Notes: generated by a model from the letters alone, not told the origin. A stretch of 64,000 nt of DNA from Pipra filicauda (GCF_003945595.2 NW_024104440.1:737449-801448); one strand, 5' to 3'. Positions 12,638-25,847 are shown, counted from the first letter of the stretch. Numbers and translations are program-made.

Positions 12638-15618
12638 GAGGCTTTCATCCTCACAGTTATTTGGACAGTTTGATACTCTGTTAGTGAAAACAGAAGTGTT
12701 TTTTAAGGCTTCCACTGTCCCTTTGCTCTGCTTGCTGCTCTGAGGTTGCAGTGCTTCTGTGGGGCTTGGAGGTTCCTGCCATGTCACGGGGAGCGTTTGC
12801 AGGGTTTTCTCTGGTACCTCAAGAGGTTTTGCTTTTCTAGGAAAAGCTTTATGCCAATCTTGTAAATCCAAATTCACAGCAGATTTTGGAGTCTCCAATA
12901 GACAGAGAAAGCTGCCAAAAAAAGTAATTTGTGTGAGAGTGGTAAGTTGTCTTAGCCCTCAAATCCCTTTGAACATTAGGAAAATCAAGTAATCCATTTA
13001 CAGTCTTCTGGTTGCACCCTTTATTTTGATGTTTTCTTTCCATATGGTTAGAGAGGTGATTCTTTTTAATAAAATTGGGTAGCTTATTTTGAAGAGGCCA
13101 GGTCTCTTCTCCTTAAAGGGGCCAAGCAGCTACTCCAGGGACAATTTTCCATTGTACAGAAGCTGCAGCTGCCACATGACTCTATGACAGGGACTTTCAC
13201 CCATGAGAATAACCTGGCTGCAGAGCAATCATTAATTGCTTCCTGGCACAAGGAGTGTCTTGTTATTGCTTGTAGTTCAGAGACAATTCAACTCGCACAC
13301 ACATATGTTGGCATGAAGAAAATGCCAACTGCTCTTATTTCCAGCAAAACAGTGATATAATTGTCAAGCTGATGGAAAACAAAAGCTTCCTCCTAATTTA
13401 TTTGTTATTAAATGAAGAAAGAAAAAAAATCTGCTGTTTAACTAAGGAACACTTTCCATACTTTGCTGGAAAAACATCTAAAGTTTAACACTGGGACAGT
13501 TCATGATGTTGTTGAAATAACCATCAGATGAATCCTCATGAATCCTTTCTTTCCCAAATGCAAACTGCTGATTTCTTCACACTCCTATTGGACTACAGAC
13601 ATTTAACTTAAGTGGTGCTTTTATGTAGGGTTTGTTTGATCTTATTTTTTGTCAAAATTACAATCATTCTATATGCAACATAAAATCAAATCATAGGAAT
13701 ATTTCCTACATTAAGCAACTTTATACTTTCTCTTAAAGAAGAAAATAAACTATCATCATTTTTTCCTTTAGATATCTTATGTTTGCCAGCACCATCTTTG
13801 ATTCGATCTGAGGATTTCAGTACCTGACCAGAAAGTTGTGGGAATCAAACTCCCAGGGAGTGGAACAGCAAGTGCTGCTCAGTGTAATGCACAGCAAGGA
13901 GATGAAGAGACCAGAAAGCACATTCCCACTGGTTGTGTTGAGATGACCACTTGAAGGGCAGGGCTGCCACTGGCTGCAAATAGTGAGGCCTTCAGGTCTT
14001 CTTCCATAAACAAATTGAAAAATGTTCAGTATTATATTAATTACGAGCTGGAAAAGAACGTTGGTGGGGCTGTGGTAGTGATTAATTGTTTAGCTTATTA
14101 AATTAATTTCCCAGCATATGATTTTTTTCCACAGAAATAAATTACCTTCAGTATTATAGCTTGTGCTTATGTGAGGAAAAATTAAGGTATTTTCTAAGAT
14201 AGCAGAATGATTTTGTCCTATATTTCTAAGGAAAATAATAGTGAGAATTCATTAGCACTTGAGAACTGCCTGGAAGAAAATAGATAATTATAGACTTCAT
14301 TATGCTTTCAAACAGGCATGCAAAATTCTAAACCAGACCCTTACAACCACTGAAGTTGCAAATAGGGACAAATTTTGTGAGGAGCACCAATTTTCTGATC
14401 AATCAACAAAATGCAATAAAAGCCCCAGGATTATGTTGTTTTTGAGACTTAGTGAATATTTTTCTGTCAAACTCAGAGTTTTATTAAAGCAGAGATGGAA
14501 TTCTGTCTATGAAACCTTCCAAACCATCAGTCATGACCAAACTCCAAGATGGACAAGATATTCAGAAGTCACATGAAGCTGAGGCACGAAGACAAATGAA
14601 GAAGTAAAATGAGACTGCATAAAACAACAGATTATTAATCCAAAGATTGGCTTCCAAAAACACTTCTCCCCCATTTGGAAAGGCTGTTGCTGCCATGGGG
14701 CAACCCATCCAAACCTGTCAGTTCCTCAGATACCAACATTCACACATGCAAATGGTATTCTGTTGCTTCTTAGAGTTTTGTTCTAATGTTTGTTAGACAT
14801 TTCACTAAAAATTAAAGTTCCATCTTGCCTGTGAAAACCAACGCGACTAATACTTCCTCAGCAGGTCATATTATGAGCTTTTAGCTTTTCATTAAGGAGA
14901 TTTCAATGTAGTCACTTCTTTCAACTTTAGAATTTAGCAAGGGGAATGTACTGGATCCAACAATTTGCTGCCTCCAAATGTTATTGCCTTCAAACTTACA
15001 AGTTCAGTCCTGCTGCAGGGGGACACACTGCAGCTTTGCAAAGCCCTTGTTACTGATTATTGTTATCTTTCTGAGCTAAGAAATGTGAGCCTTGCTGTTC
15101 CCAGGCCACAGTGACTTGGAGACATGCCTCTCTTTGACCCAGGTGCAAATATGGATCCTGATCATACAAGTTGACTCCCTAATCCTCTGCATGTGTATTT
15201 TACCTTCATTCTGTGTTGAGGAAGAGTGACCCTCATTTCAAGATGTGCTGTGAAATGGCCATAAATTGGCTGAAGAGCACTGCAAAAAGTAATAATGTTT
15301 GGACTTGCTGAGCTGGTCAGAAGAGCTCACTGTTACTGCAGCTTCATTTCCCTGCCAAGGCACCCCAATGGATTCAGAGGGATGAGTCACTGCCCATGCA
15401 GAGCACTGCAGATTGCTGTGTGAGAAACTCCTACTCATGTGGAGGACATGGGAAATACAAATGGGTTGGTTCAGTGTTAGACACAATACACAACAGCTCT
15501 GTGGCCAGACACACTCTTTAAATAGCCTTTACCTGTTGTATAATCCTGCTGAGGTGATATTGGAACTTTAGTGTCCATGCTTGCACTCTTTTACTGTCAG
15601 TGTACTGAAAGGGGGAAT

Positions 15619-15649
15619 ATTGGCTTATACCCAATTGGCTTATACCCCA
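15619..15649. repeat. 15-bp tandem duplication
   Basis: The unit ATTGGCTTATACCCA occurs at 15619-15633 and again immediately after it, the second copy carrying one extra C. This looks like a recent slippage or repair duplication. Confidence 0.85.
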
Positions 15650-16240
15650 ATGAGGATAGCAAATTAAACTAAGTCTTATGCTGGAAACCCTCCCTCTGCT
15701 CACCTGTCCATGGGTGAAACACTGTGGAAGTCTGTTCTTCCTCCAATTATATCATACAGACTGGTGCAGGATAGATCAAATAAAAAAAGTGTCTAAAGTG
15801 TGTTCACACAAGTGGTGATATTGGCATAATTATACCTGTTAATTGAATGGCAGATTTACCCATGCAGACAAGCTTAGAAGAACAGGCCTTAATCAATTAT
15901 GAACTTAGACAACAGCTTGAGTGGTGAGATTTATGCCTTTTTAAAATATGTTTTTAAAACAGATATGTTGCTTCTGTTTTAGTCCTCTCTAGTGCTGTCT
16001 ATAATCATGTCCCTGTTAAAATGATACTTTTAGGGACTATTTATTTGATAGACTCTGAAGTATTCATTATCTTAATTACCGAGCATAAATTACCCATGAT
16101 ACTCTATCCTTGTTTGGCTCAAAAATAATTACTACTATTATTATTCAGGTGTTAATCATCAAATCTTAATCCTTTGCTAGTTTATTATGGATTTTCAGAG
16201 GAAAAATTGAAGGAGAATTTTAGATATGTCTGTTCCCTAA

Positions 16241-16960
16241 TTTGTCATCTATTAGCAGCAGTGTGTCCCCTCTGCTTCTGAAGAACTTCAGCAGATCGTG
16301 TCAGGCTGCAGAGCCAGGGGACTGTCTGCATGTGGCACTGGGAGGTGACAGGATGGATGGCCCCCTTGCCGTGGGAATGCCACGTGCTCCAGCTCTTTGA
16401 GAGCTGCACGTCAGCACTGCTTGATGTGTTCCGCTGGGATTTCCTGTTGGCACTTTTTATCCAATTGCTTGAGTCATTCTCCAGTGGTGCCAAGTGCTTG
16501 CCACAGCAGATGAAGTCAGCTCCTGATGATGCACTGCCTCTCATTCCGAGCAGGGCCTCGAGCTGGACCATCTGCTGGCTGCTCGCCTTCCCTTGATGCA
16601 CTGGTGGAGCTGCTGGGTGTCACTGGTGCTTTTAATGGGGGCATGTGAAAGTGGAGCTGTTTTGTGTTTGTCCATATGCTCTCTGTTGAGTTGTGACTGG
16701 GAATCTGTGAGGCTGGGTCGTGCTGCCCAGGTTTGCTTCGGAAGGGTTTTGCTCTGGGGTACGTGAGTACCCCCCCAGTGAGTCTGGCTGTGCCTGCAGA
16801 GAAGGAGGTACTGTGGGAGAGGTGCTGCCCATGTCTGGTGGTGAATGAGGATCAGCCTGTGGGCAGGCAATCCTCTACAGGCCTGGCTGGGGTCAGTGCT
16901 GTCCACAGCCAGGGCAGGTCTGCTGAGCAAGTGTTGGGATACTGAGTCTTCCTAGTCCAT
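16241..16960. other. GC-richer block, no gene recognised
   Basis: GC content rises visibly here and open frames lengthen on both strands (for example 16541-16930 on the minus strand, which starts at TTG). The translations are not recognisable and overlap one another. A CACGTG box lies near 16381. It could be an unrecognised old repeat or unique GC-rich DNA. Confidence 0.5.
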
Positions 16961-18057
16961 GGATCTGGAAGATCTGCATCTAGGAAAGCAAACACTCAGG
17001 AGCCAGAAGCTTTTCTTCAGGCTGTTTTCTCTGTGCTCCCAGAATATGAGAACATGTGTGTGTGCAGAGTAGAAAAGCTGTACGTTTATGAATTGGAAGA
17101 GTATCTTATTCTTCCTTAGATTTTTCTGTGGAGACCCTGCAAGAAAAGTCACAGCGTCCTCTGAATGAGTAGGGACAACAGAGACTCTCTAACCCCAGTC
17201 TGCCTCTAGCCAGAAGGTCACACTTTATCCTGGTGCTACAAAATGTTCCCAGTGTTGATGCCAGGTGTCCCTCACAATGGCAATTTTTAAGCACTTCTTG
17301 GTCAGTCCATATCAAAGCCATTTATAACAGAGGTAGTGTGAGAGTCTCCTTTGCTGCAAACTGAATGCAAAGAATTTTCATAAGGTCACCTATCAAATGC
17401 ATCAAAGAGCAGAGACTGTCATTTAAGTTCTGGTCCTGTGCTGTAGTGCTACACCTGTACACAAAACCATACAATCAACCATATCCTAAAGATATGATAA
17501 AGACTAATATCTAAAAATATGGAGAAACTCAGTCTTGTAAGAACAGTGTTTTGAGACTGGCTGTAGATGGTTCAGTGTAGCCTAACAGCTTGCTGCATGC
17601 CAGAAGAAACCCAGAGCATTTTATCTCAGTAGTGTTATCACTACATTTAATAATGTTCCAGTCTTAGTCTATAGGAATAGTGGGTTTTTTATTAATCAGA
17701 TTTAATATCTTTTTATCAGTGCTATTTCCCACTGATTTGATTTTTCATGGCAATTGGATGAGCAATCAATTACACAGCATGATGCAAGGGTCTGAAAAAT
17801 TTTGTATATGCCATATTGTCTGTAATGCTCCAAATAATCCTGATCAAAAGATGGTGTGCACTGTGTGTGAATTAATATTATCATACAAATGCATTTAAGT
17901 GTTAATTCTCTTTGATGTGGCCACATAGAAAAGCCTTAGGAATCAGTGGAGATTAGGGGAAAACTATTTCTGATTACAAATTCTACTCACTCGTAGTCAT
18001 ACAGGCAGATTGGCTGTGCTAAATTACTAAATCACTTTACCAGGCTTTTCAGTGCCG

Positions 18058-18110
18058 TCTTCTTTTTCTTTTTTTTTTTTTTTCCAAATTGATTTTTTTT
18101 TATATTTGCC
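18058..18110 (+). repeat. Pyrimidine-rich, T-rich low-complexity tract
   Basis: Long T runs broken by a few C and a short CCAAATTGA interruption. A purine-rich GA/GAA segment follows at about 18118-18147 and could pair with it only loosely. It is simple sequence and not a gene. Confidence 0.8.
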
Positions 18111-20341
18111 TACCAAGATGTTGAGAAGAAGAAAGAAGAGAAAGAGTGCTGTCTTCAAGGGAAATATATTATATTGCCATTTATATCTAAACAGCACCTG
18201 ATGTTGCGCTCGGATTTGAATTTCCTTCTTCTAGAAATGCTAAAGAATTTTTTAAGCCACTGGGAGAAAGGAAGGAAATCTCTGCATTAGATTCATTTTG
18301 TCTTTACACCTGTAAAAGTCTCAAATTATTGGCTTCTACATGCCTGAAACAAATTTCAGTTTTCTCTTTGTTTCTAACTTCTGAAAACCTTCTGGCTGAA
18401 AGAGACAATTGCCCATAAGACTTGGCACTGCACCTGTTGTGAACTGACTAATGTTTGTTTGGTTATATGCCATGTCTGTATGCTTTAAAACAAATTAGTT
18501 GGAAGTGTCTCCATTTGAACACAAAATTTCCAGTTTGTCACTGAAAAAAAACCCCAAACCTGAAATATATGATGATAAAATACTTATCATTCTAAATGCT
18601 CATTTGCATATCTGATTAACATAATAACCTGATTTATATGGCACACTGGCAAAAATAAGAATGTAAAAGATTATTGTATGTGCAGACAGTCTTTTGTCTG
18701 AATTTCATTGTTTGGCAAATGTGGCAAGACGAAGCCAAAAAGTTGGGGGAAAAGAAAACTTTTTTCTCTGTTGGATACATCTGCAAATGTCTTTTTTTGC
18801 TTTATGTGCAAATATTCACTGATTAACTCTGTTGATTTTATGACTTGCTTCCCTTACAAACCTCACATGCAACAGGGTTCTGCACTTCAAACCCTGCCTT
18901 CTCTTTCTAGTTGAAGCTTTTGAGTTTTATACTATGAGAAGACTATTGAACCATTGCACCTATTCTTAATGCTACACTATTAACTTCCCTGCAGTAGTCA
19001 GTCATTTAACTGATATTTGTCACTATGTGCATTCAAAATTAGCAGTACTAATGTTTAAATATGAGTGCTACTAAAATTACATATTAACTAGCAAGCTGTT
19101 GGAGTCTCTGCTACCAATAACTGCCAGGAAAAATAATTTCACACTATAAACTTAATCTGGAATTCACTATGGGCCAAGAATTACTTATATCTGTCAGGGT
19201 TTCCCAACAAAAGACTCCGCAATAAAACAGGCATTGTTTAAAGTTTAAACTTTCTTTGAGTAAGTTTCCAGACTGATGTGTTGTTTGTTTACTGTCTGGC
19301 AAGAAGAAAATTCAAAATACTGCAACGTGGAAATGCTACTGATTACTCTACAATGTGCTGAAACATGATGGAAGATCTGGATAGCAAGGTCTTGCTGGGT
19401 TTGGGCTCCATCCATATAATAAATTTCCTTTTTTGTAACAAGAGAAACTTCTCATAAATAGTGCTTGTTTCTGGCAAATTAAATTAAGTGGAGTGGGTTT
19501 CCTTGGCACCAGCACTCATGGCTGCTGAGTCCTGCAGTGAGAGCAGAACAGTCCTACCCCACCTGAGCTGCCTGTAAGGGATTTGTGCTGGGGCTCTTGT
19601 GCACTCGCCAAGGCCTAAGAGAGATTGAACGTGACCGACATTGATGGATGTGCTGCCGACTGCTGCACATTTGTGTTTTATAAAGCATCCCCTATGTTGT
19701 GGTCAGGCCCAGAAAAGAGACTGAATTCTTATAAACTGTCCAAAATGTCATGGCTCTATTAAAATAAATATCAGACGCTGTGAATGAACCACTTGAAGCT
19801 GCAAGTGCATTGAGGTCTGTTTGTGGCCGCTGCTGAAGACAAGGGACTGAGTTAAATGGACTCTCAATATTAAAAAAATGTAACATCTTCAGTTGCTTAG
19901 TTTCCAATTATGTAACTTGCTTCAATGACTTAGTTAGTTGTTCTTCTCAGATGGAGCTATTTTCTACATTTCTCTGAGCCTGAAAAGGGCTTCAGTGTGT
20001 GTGGAGCACATGCAGTGTGTTTGGTGACTGATGGTGTTGCCTGCTGGGTATGTGGATGATTACAGGAGATCAGGAGAACAGGTGGAAAGCTCACTGATTT
20101 TTGTTATAGGCGTTATGTAAAAATATGGCAGTGAATCACTGCAGGTCCTGTTCACATTTCCAGTCGTTTCCACAGTGCTTTTGTGTGTGCCCACTTGTGT
20201 GCTCACATATTGTGTGTGGGTACTGTGTGCAGGGTCTTAGCTGAATCTTTTACTGGTAACAAATGCTAAGACATTATTTTACCAGGGAAAAAGAGGTTTT
20301 GCTTTCTCATTTTCTGAGTGTTTCCAGTTGATTTGTGTGGG

Positions 20342-20371
20342 TTTTTTTGTTTTTGTTTTTTTTTTTTTTTT
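20342..20371 (+). repeat. Poly-T tract interrupted by single G
   Basis: T7, G, T5, G, then T16. It lies 56 bases before a 12-base A run (about 20427-20438), which is followed by a T run at about 20452-20463, so three homopolymers cluster within about 120 bp. Confidence 0.85.
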
Positions 20372-21588
20372 AAATAGAAAGGAAAAGCAGGGAAGCTATC
20401 TGTGTTTTACTCTCAGAAGAGGAGGAAAAAAAAAAAACATTAAGGAGGCACATTTTTTTTTTTATCAGTGTCCCCACATTATCTGAGCAACGTGCAACTT
20501 ACCACCTGATTGTTTTGCAAATGTTATGCAGTTTAGGAAGGACTTAGAAACTAAAGCTTCTAAAAGGAGACTGCTAGCCCCAGGTGCAAGGCCAGAGAGA
20601 TGATGGTACCTTTCAGACCACCCAGCTAAGACTGCAAGTTTAACTTGCTAAAGAAAGAGTGTTAGAAAATTAGATGATGCATCCTGAGGTTTCTTAGTCC
20701 CATCTGGCCCTGGCTCCCTGGGCTGCCTAAATATTTTGGGTGAACACATCACTGGATAATGTGCACAGTCACTGCACTTGCAGCAGTCAACATTTCTCTT
20801 GTTTCAAGCACAAAGAAATCCCCTTAGATGACCTATTCATGTCTTCTAAGTTTCATTCCTTCAGGGCATAGTTGCATGGAGTTATTAAAGATTTTTATTA
20901 TCCTTTCATGAGTGAATAACATTTGAGTCTTAAAGTGTGGTCTGGAATTAAGTTCTACTGGAAAGAATTGTTTTTCCTTTGTCCTATAATTCTGTTGTTG
21001 TAGCAAAGCAGAAAATGCTGCAGATAGTGCCATAAAATTTAAATAGTTAATGTAAAAATCTTTCCCCAACTGTGACAGGGCAATATCAAAATGTTCTGAA
21101 TTGTTTATCTGTTTGCTAATGAGAAATAAAGAATATTCTGGTTATTAAGAGATTCCCTAGGGCCAATGTGTTTGAGGACCATGTACTGAAAATGCCTTAT
21201 GACTAATAAATATAAACTAGCAATGTGAAATAATTTCAAAGTGTTTAAAAAATATTTTTATTTGTGAGTTTTGCTGGTTTTTTCCCCCAGATTTTCTTTC
21301 AATAATGAATACAAATACATTGCACCTTTGCAGTTCCTGTCTGTTCCCATAAGAAATTCATGTTCCCATCCAGAGGCCAGTGCTCATTTGGGAAAGGCAC
21401 TTGCACCAGGCAGGGAGGTTCATTGTCCCCTTGTGTCTGCAGAAGGCAAACAGGAAAACATCTGTGCTTAGCTAGAGCTGATTTTAATGGATTGGGTTCA
21501 AATATTGGCAGAAGGCACACGCTCCAAGAGCCGCCAAAGGATGGTTAATTGGCTGCAAGCTTTGGAGCCTGACCATTAGCTGGGACAC

Positions 21589-21644
21589 ACAATACTTATT
21601 TACAGAGAGTTACAATACTTATTTACAGAGAGCTACAATACTTC
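21589..21644. repeat. 23-bp tandem repeat, about 2.4 copies
   Basis: Copy 1 (21589-21611) and copy 2 (21612-21634) match except at the next-to-last base. A third partial copy ACAATACTT begins at 21635. The near identity suggests recent origin, and copy number may vary between individuals. Confidence 0.9.
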
Positions 21645-21815
21645 TCTCCAAGGCAAGCAGAAAGCTCTGGGTGTGTGTGGCTGGGACGAATGGCAATGAA
21701 AAGAGACAGGGTAAGTGGCACTGAAATGCTGGTGTCTTCTTTGCCAAAGGGGGTAAACAGAATAATGCTGTCAGCTACGGGCCTTATTCCTTCTCCAGTC
21801 AAAAATAATTAGAAC

Positions 21816-21900
21816 TCCCCCCCATACTAAAAAAACAAGAAACTAAAACAAAAAAAAACCCTAACCAACAACACCTCCCCCCCAAAAAAGAAACAAACTC
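21816..21900. repeat. A/C-rich low-complexity segment
   Basis: Only A and C dominate here, with two C7 runs at 21817-21823 and 21877-21883 flanking A-rich stretches. This is simple sequence with no coding content. Confidence 0.8.
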
Positions 21901-23404
21901 TATAGTCATTTGTTGAGGGAGTTTTCTTCTGTTTTTAGCAAAAGTCATTGCACTTCAGGAATAGGGATTGTGCCAGGTTTACTGAAATTGTGCAGCAGTG
22001 GCTAAATTATCAATTTATTACAGGTGTGTATCTGCCTTAAAGGAGATTCACCAGCACTTTAAAAGAATATTGGCAACAGCTGGCTTTGCTGCTTCTTTAG
22101 AGTCCTGTCACACCCCTTCCTGGGAGAGAAGCTAATGCTCCCTTCTTTATTTTTCTCTTGTGCTCGACACAAAACTGACTGAGCGTGGAATCAAATACTC
22201 GATGGGGTGAGTTATGAGTACAAGTTTTTCTTCTCAATATGCTGGGACTTGATTCTTTGGCAGTTCTTCCTCTCTTTAGATGTGGTATTCTTGAGCTTCT
22301 GTGAAATGTTTATTGAAGTAAAAAAGAGGCTGGGAAAGGGAGGGATTTTTTGCCTCCCCATTTCAGGATAGTGCTCAAGCTGCTTGTAGATTTTAAAGTG
22401 AAACGTAAAAATGGAGAAGGGTATTTTGTAGCTGAAAATGAAAGGTGGATTTCACCTTTCAGGAGGGGCAAACTGCTTTGTTTTGCAAGTAAAAGGCCTG
22501 TTGCCTGGATGGAGTAGTTTGGAAATTATTGGAAAACAGTCTTGTGCTGTGCCTTTGAATGAAAGAAAGCCTTGTAACATCTGCTACTGTGGCATCTTCC
22601 AACTCCTGTTGCCTCATGCTGGCACAGTCCTCTTTTTGACCCCCTTCCCCAGTGCTGTGCTCGGTTCTCTCTGGGAAGGAGGTTCCAGCCCTTTTCCTCT
22701 GTCTGCTCCTTGTGTTGCTGCAAGTTCAAACCACTGACCAGGGTGGAGCAGGAAAAAACCTACAGAAATTGCCTACAGAGGGCATTTGGCTGTTAGTTCA
22801 ATGCCTATTAAACTTAATAAAATCCACTTAGATGCTCTCCCGGAAAAACCAGTCTGATACTTTACATAAATCTTACTTTGTTTACCACACTTGCTTTAAA
22901 AACAAACGACAAACCCCACCACATCAGAACACACACAACCACTACTAGTTAGGCTTTAAAATACATTGAGGTAACTTTGGACAGAAGTGGCAGTGTTTAT
23001 TATGCTAATTTTTGGCCAACATATTTTTTAATGTGTGGAGTCTTAATAGATTGCAATGCTTAGGGTTTTGTTTCTGTACTGTCAGACAGTGGTGCCAGGG
23101 GTTGGGAAGGCTGGAATGAAGTGGGTTTTTTTCACAGGCAAGAAGAAATAAACTCCTGGGACCTGAAAAAACAGTTCTTCCTTCGGTTTGACAGAATGAT
23201 ATCTGCTCTAAACTGATATGTTAATTGAGTCTGGCAGCCCCCATTTAATTGTGACTCATTGCAAATGATCGAGTTAGTCAGCTCCTCAGTTCAGGTCTGG
23301 TTTTGTAATGAGAATAAAAGAAAATAGGTAGCACACATAGTTTTGCTTTCTTTCCTAAAAAGCTCTGCTATTTTGAATGTTTAAAGGTTTATGGTTTCCT
23401 TGAA

Positions 23405-23419
23405 TTTTTTTTTTTTTTT
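23405..23419 (+). repeat. Poly-T tract (15 T)
   Basis: An uninterrupted T run. No adjacent retrotransposon body was recognised. Confidence 0.85.
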
Positions 23420-25200
23420 GGTCAATCTATTTCACACATTTTTGACCATGACAATTTTAGACTCTACCTGTGAAATTCAGTCTCACAATTGCTGTAATCG
23501 CAACCATTCCAGATTTAAATGCACATAGGAAACAATTAAGAAGAACCAAACATATTTGGCACAGTTATACTGTAACAATAATGCCAGTAAATTTCTGTAC
23601 TGGCCAGTAAAAAGAACAGTGATTGTGACAATGAGTAGCCCCAGTGTCTGGAACCAGACTCATCCCACGTGATGCTGTTGTTGAGTTAGAACAAAAACAA
23701 GTGTTGTGACTTCTTTCCACAAAGGGGGGATCAACCTCATGAAAAATCTGCAGCCTCTAAATCTTTTTAGGCTGAAGAATGGAGGTGAAAAATAGTGAAC
23801 TAATGAACTAATGGAGGAGATTACCCTCACCTTACGTACCTGTAGAAAGTAATCAGTCACTTTTACCTTCTAATTTGTATTATTCTTGCTATTAAGAGAA
23901 CTTAAGCTAGGCTGAAGTCTCATTTTGCTAGGAGTCAAAGAATTAGTTTAATTATACCCATATCAAAAAGACTTTTAGTCCAAACTAACCAAGTTGAGAA
24001 AAGAGAGGGTGGGAGGCAAATTAGGAACAAATGAATAACGATGCCTGCAAGGTCTTTGCAGAACTAGAATAGTTCTAAATCCATTTGTTTACTACCAATT
24101 ACTTGCAGACCTAAAGAAATGTTCTCCCTCCAATTTGCCACTGTAGTCTGGCTTATAAATGTTAAGCTATACAGTGACTTGATTAAATACTCCAAAAGCA
24201 TTTAACCTTTAGAAAATTCTTCCTGAATTCTGTAAACCAGAGTGTAATGCACCTGTGAAATTCTGACCATCGTGTAGCAACTCTTCTAATAACCACATGA
24301 TAATATCTGATGTTTTTAAAAATGCTTTCCAAGAGGATAGAATACTTTTTAAAAAAAACTTTAAAAAGGAACGTGGGAGAAACTAGTGTCAGACATGAGT
24401 TCACAGAAGTCTCCATCGGTGCAATTCTGAACTCTTGAAAGGAAGGACCTGTTAGGTCTTCTGCTCTAATGGTCGTTTGTGAGCTCTCAGTGGTGAACAG
24501 AATGCTTGGAATTTGCTGTTTTGTGTGTGTGCTCATATATTGATAAATTAAAAAAATACATAAATAATAATCTAGGATTCAGTAAAAAAACCCACCTCAA
24601 TATCTGAATAGCTTTAAAAGTTACAGTATAAATGGATATTGATGAGAAATACTGGTCAATAAAAGTCCTGATACTCCCACATAAATACAAGGAGGAAAAA
24701 GTGCGTTATCTTCATCTACGTAATATTTCATCTAGGAAATACAGGTTAACAGGACTGGTCCCTGATTCCTTATCTGAGACTAAAAGTTTAATTTTTGTGT
24801 TCTGACATCATATGGAGAAGCTAAAGCTTCCCTTTTTTCTGAGGTAAGGTATCACTGCAATGGCTATGCCTTTAGATATGATGGAGCTGTGTATAATTTA
24901 CAACGTTAATCATTGGAAGCATGTAGTTATTTCTTTTGTGCTAATGCATAATGCTTCTTCTATTTGCTTTTGTAGGACAAACCTCCATCCATCAGTGGAG
25001 CGTTATCTTGCCAGTTCCCCCCCTATTTTTATTTAGCTAATTCAATCATTGCATTACTTAAAAGGATCTAATTAATCATTATGTTCGTAATCTTGGCTTT
25101 TATTGAGACCACAGTTAATTAAGTTTACAAATTGACATGGCAAAGTTTGATCCAGACAAATTGCCTCGGAAGAGGATTTGTATCCATAAAAATCTCTGGA

Positions 25201-25847
25201 CCGATGTATTGTTGGCTCTCCCAGCTGGTGATAAGGATCTGGGCTGTACTGAGCTGGGGAGGGCTCCCAAGTGCAGCCATGTGGTGCACCACGACTTGAT
25301 GAAAATACCTCCCCAAAGCAGAGCTCCTCCAAAATGTTTTGCAGTGAAAGAGGCTGGTCTTGCAAGGTGTTTAATTCCTGGCCTGTGGGGGGAATAGAGA
25401 CCAACAGGGTCCTCATGGAAACCCTGGGAGACTCTGCCTGGCCCTTGTGGAAGGCAGTTCCTTCTCCAGCAGCTGCAGAATGGACTCAGAGCCCCAGCAG
25501 CTGCTGGGGGTGAAGTCTGTGAAGTCTCAGAGCTGCACCCCAACACCCTGTCTGCAGTGAGGGGTGGTGGGGCAGAGTCCCCCCCTGCACCAACGAGGTC
25601 CCACCCCGCTCCTGTGGGGTGTGGAGGTGCTTGTTCGGGGCCCAGGACGCTGGGGAGAGGCTGCTTGTCTGGCCTGGGGCTCTTACCCCACTGTTTGTCC
25701 CCAGGAGTGTCAATGGCAGGGTAGGGGGAGCCTGGGTGGGGGCTCTGCTTGGGTCTCCTCCTGATGGGATCCGCCTGGAAAAGTGTGCCAGGCTGCTGCT
25801 GAGAGGTTGGAACTGGGAGTGCTGGGAGGGAGGTTACAGGCCACAGG
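25201..25847. other. GC-rich block left of the CR1 copy
   Basis: This is the left half of the most GC-rich block in the window. Open frames on both strands reach about 140 codons (for example 25115-25546, minus, starting at GTG), but none is recognisable and they overlap each other. It contains an exact 18-bp palindrome at 25492-25509 and a 9-bp direct repeat just after it (GTGAAGTCT twice, 25511-25528). No gene is called. Confidence 0.55.
25492..25509. repeat. Perfect 18-bp palindrome
   Basis: CCCCAGCAG at 25492-25500 is followed directly by its exact reverse complement CTGCTGGGG. The centre CAGCTG is also an E-box. No role can be assigned. Confidence 0.85.

Larger units (their letters stand above)
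9561..16240. other. Non-coding unique DNA, no gene seen
   Basis: This is mainly AT-rich unique sequence. A TG dinucleotide run sits at 9718-9731, a 14-base A run at 12624-12637 and a 15-bp tandem duplication at 15619-15649. No exon, RNA gene or transposon was recognised, and open frames are near or below about 100 codons. Confidence 0.65.
16961..25200. other. AT-rich non-coding DNA, no gene seen
   Basis: This long AT-rich stretch holds several homopolymer tracts, an A/C-rich low-complexity segment and a 23-bp tandem repeat, each listed separately. Open frames are under 120 codons and unrecognised. Two sub-regions, about 23180-23300 and 24990-25140, are dense in developmental transcription-factor-like motifs and are discussed as findings. 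Confidence 0.65.

Noticed and set aside
16541..16930. 129-codon minus-strand frame in the GC-richer block
   Set aside because: It starts at TTG, overlaps open frames in other phases and resembles no protein.
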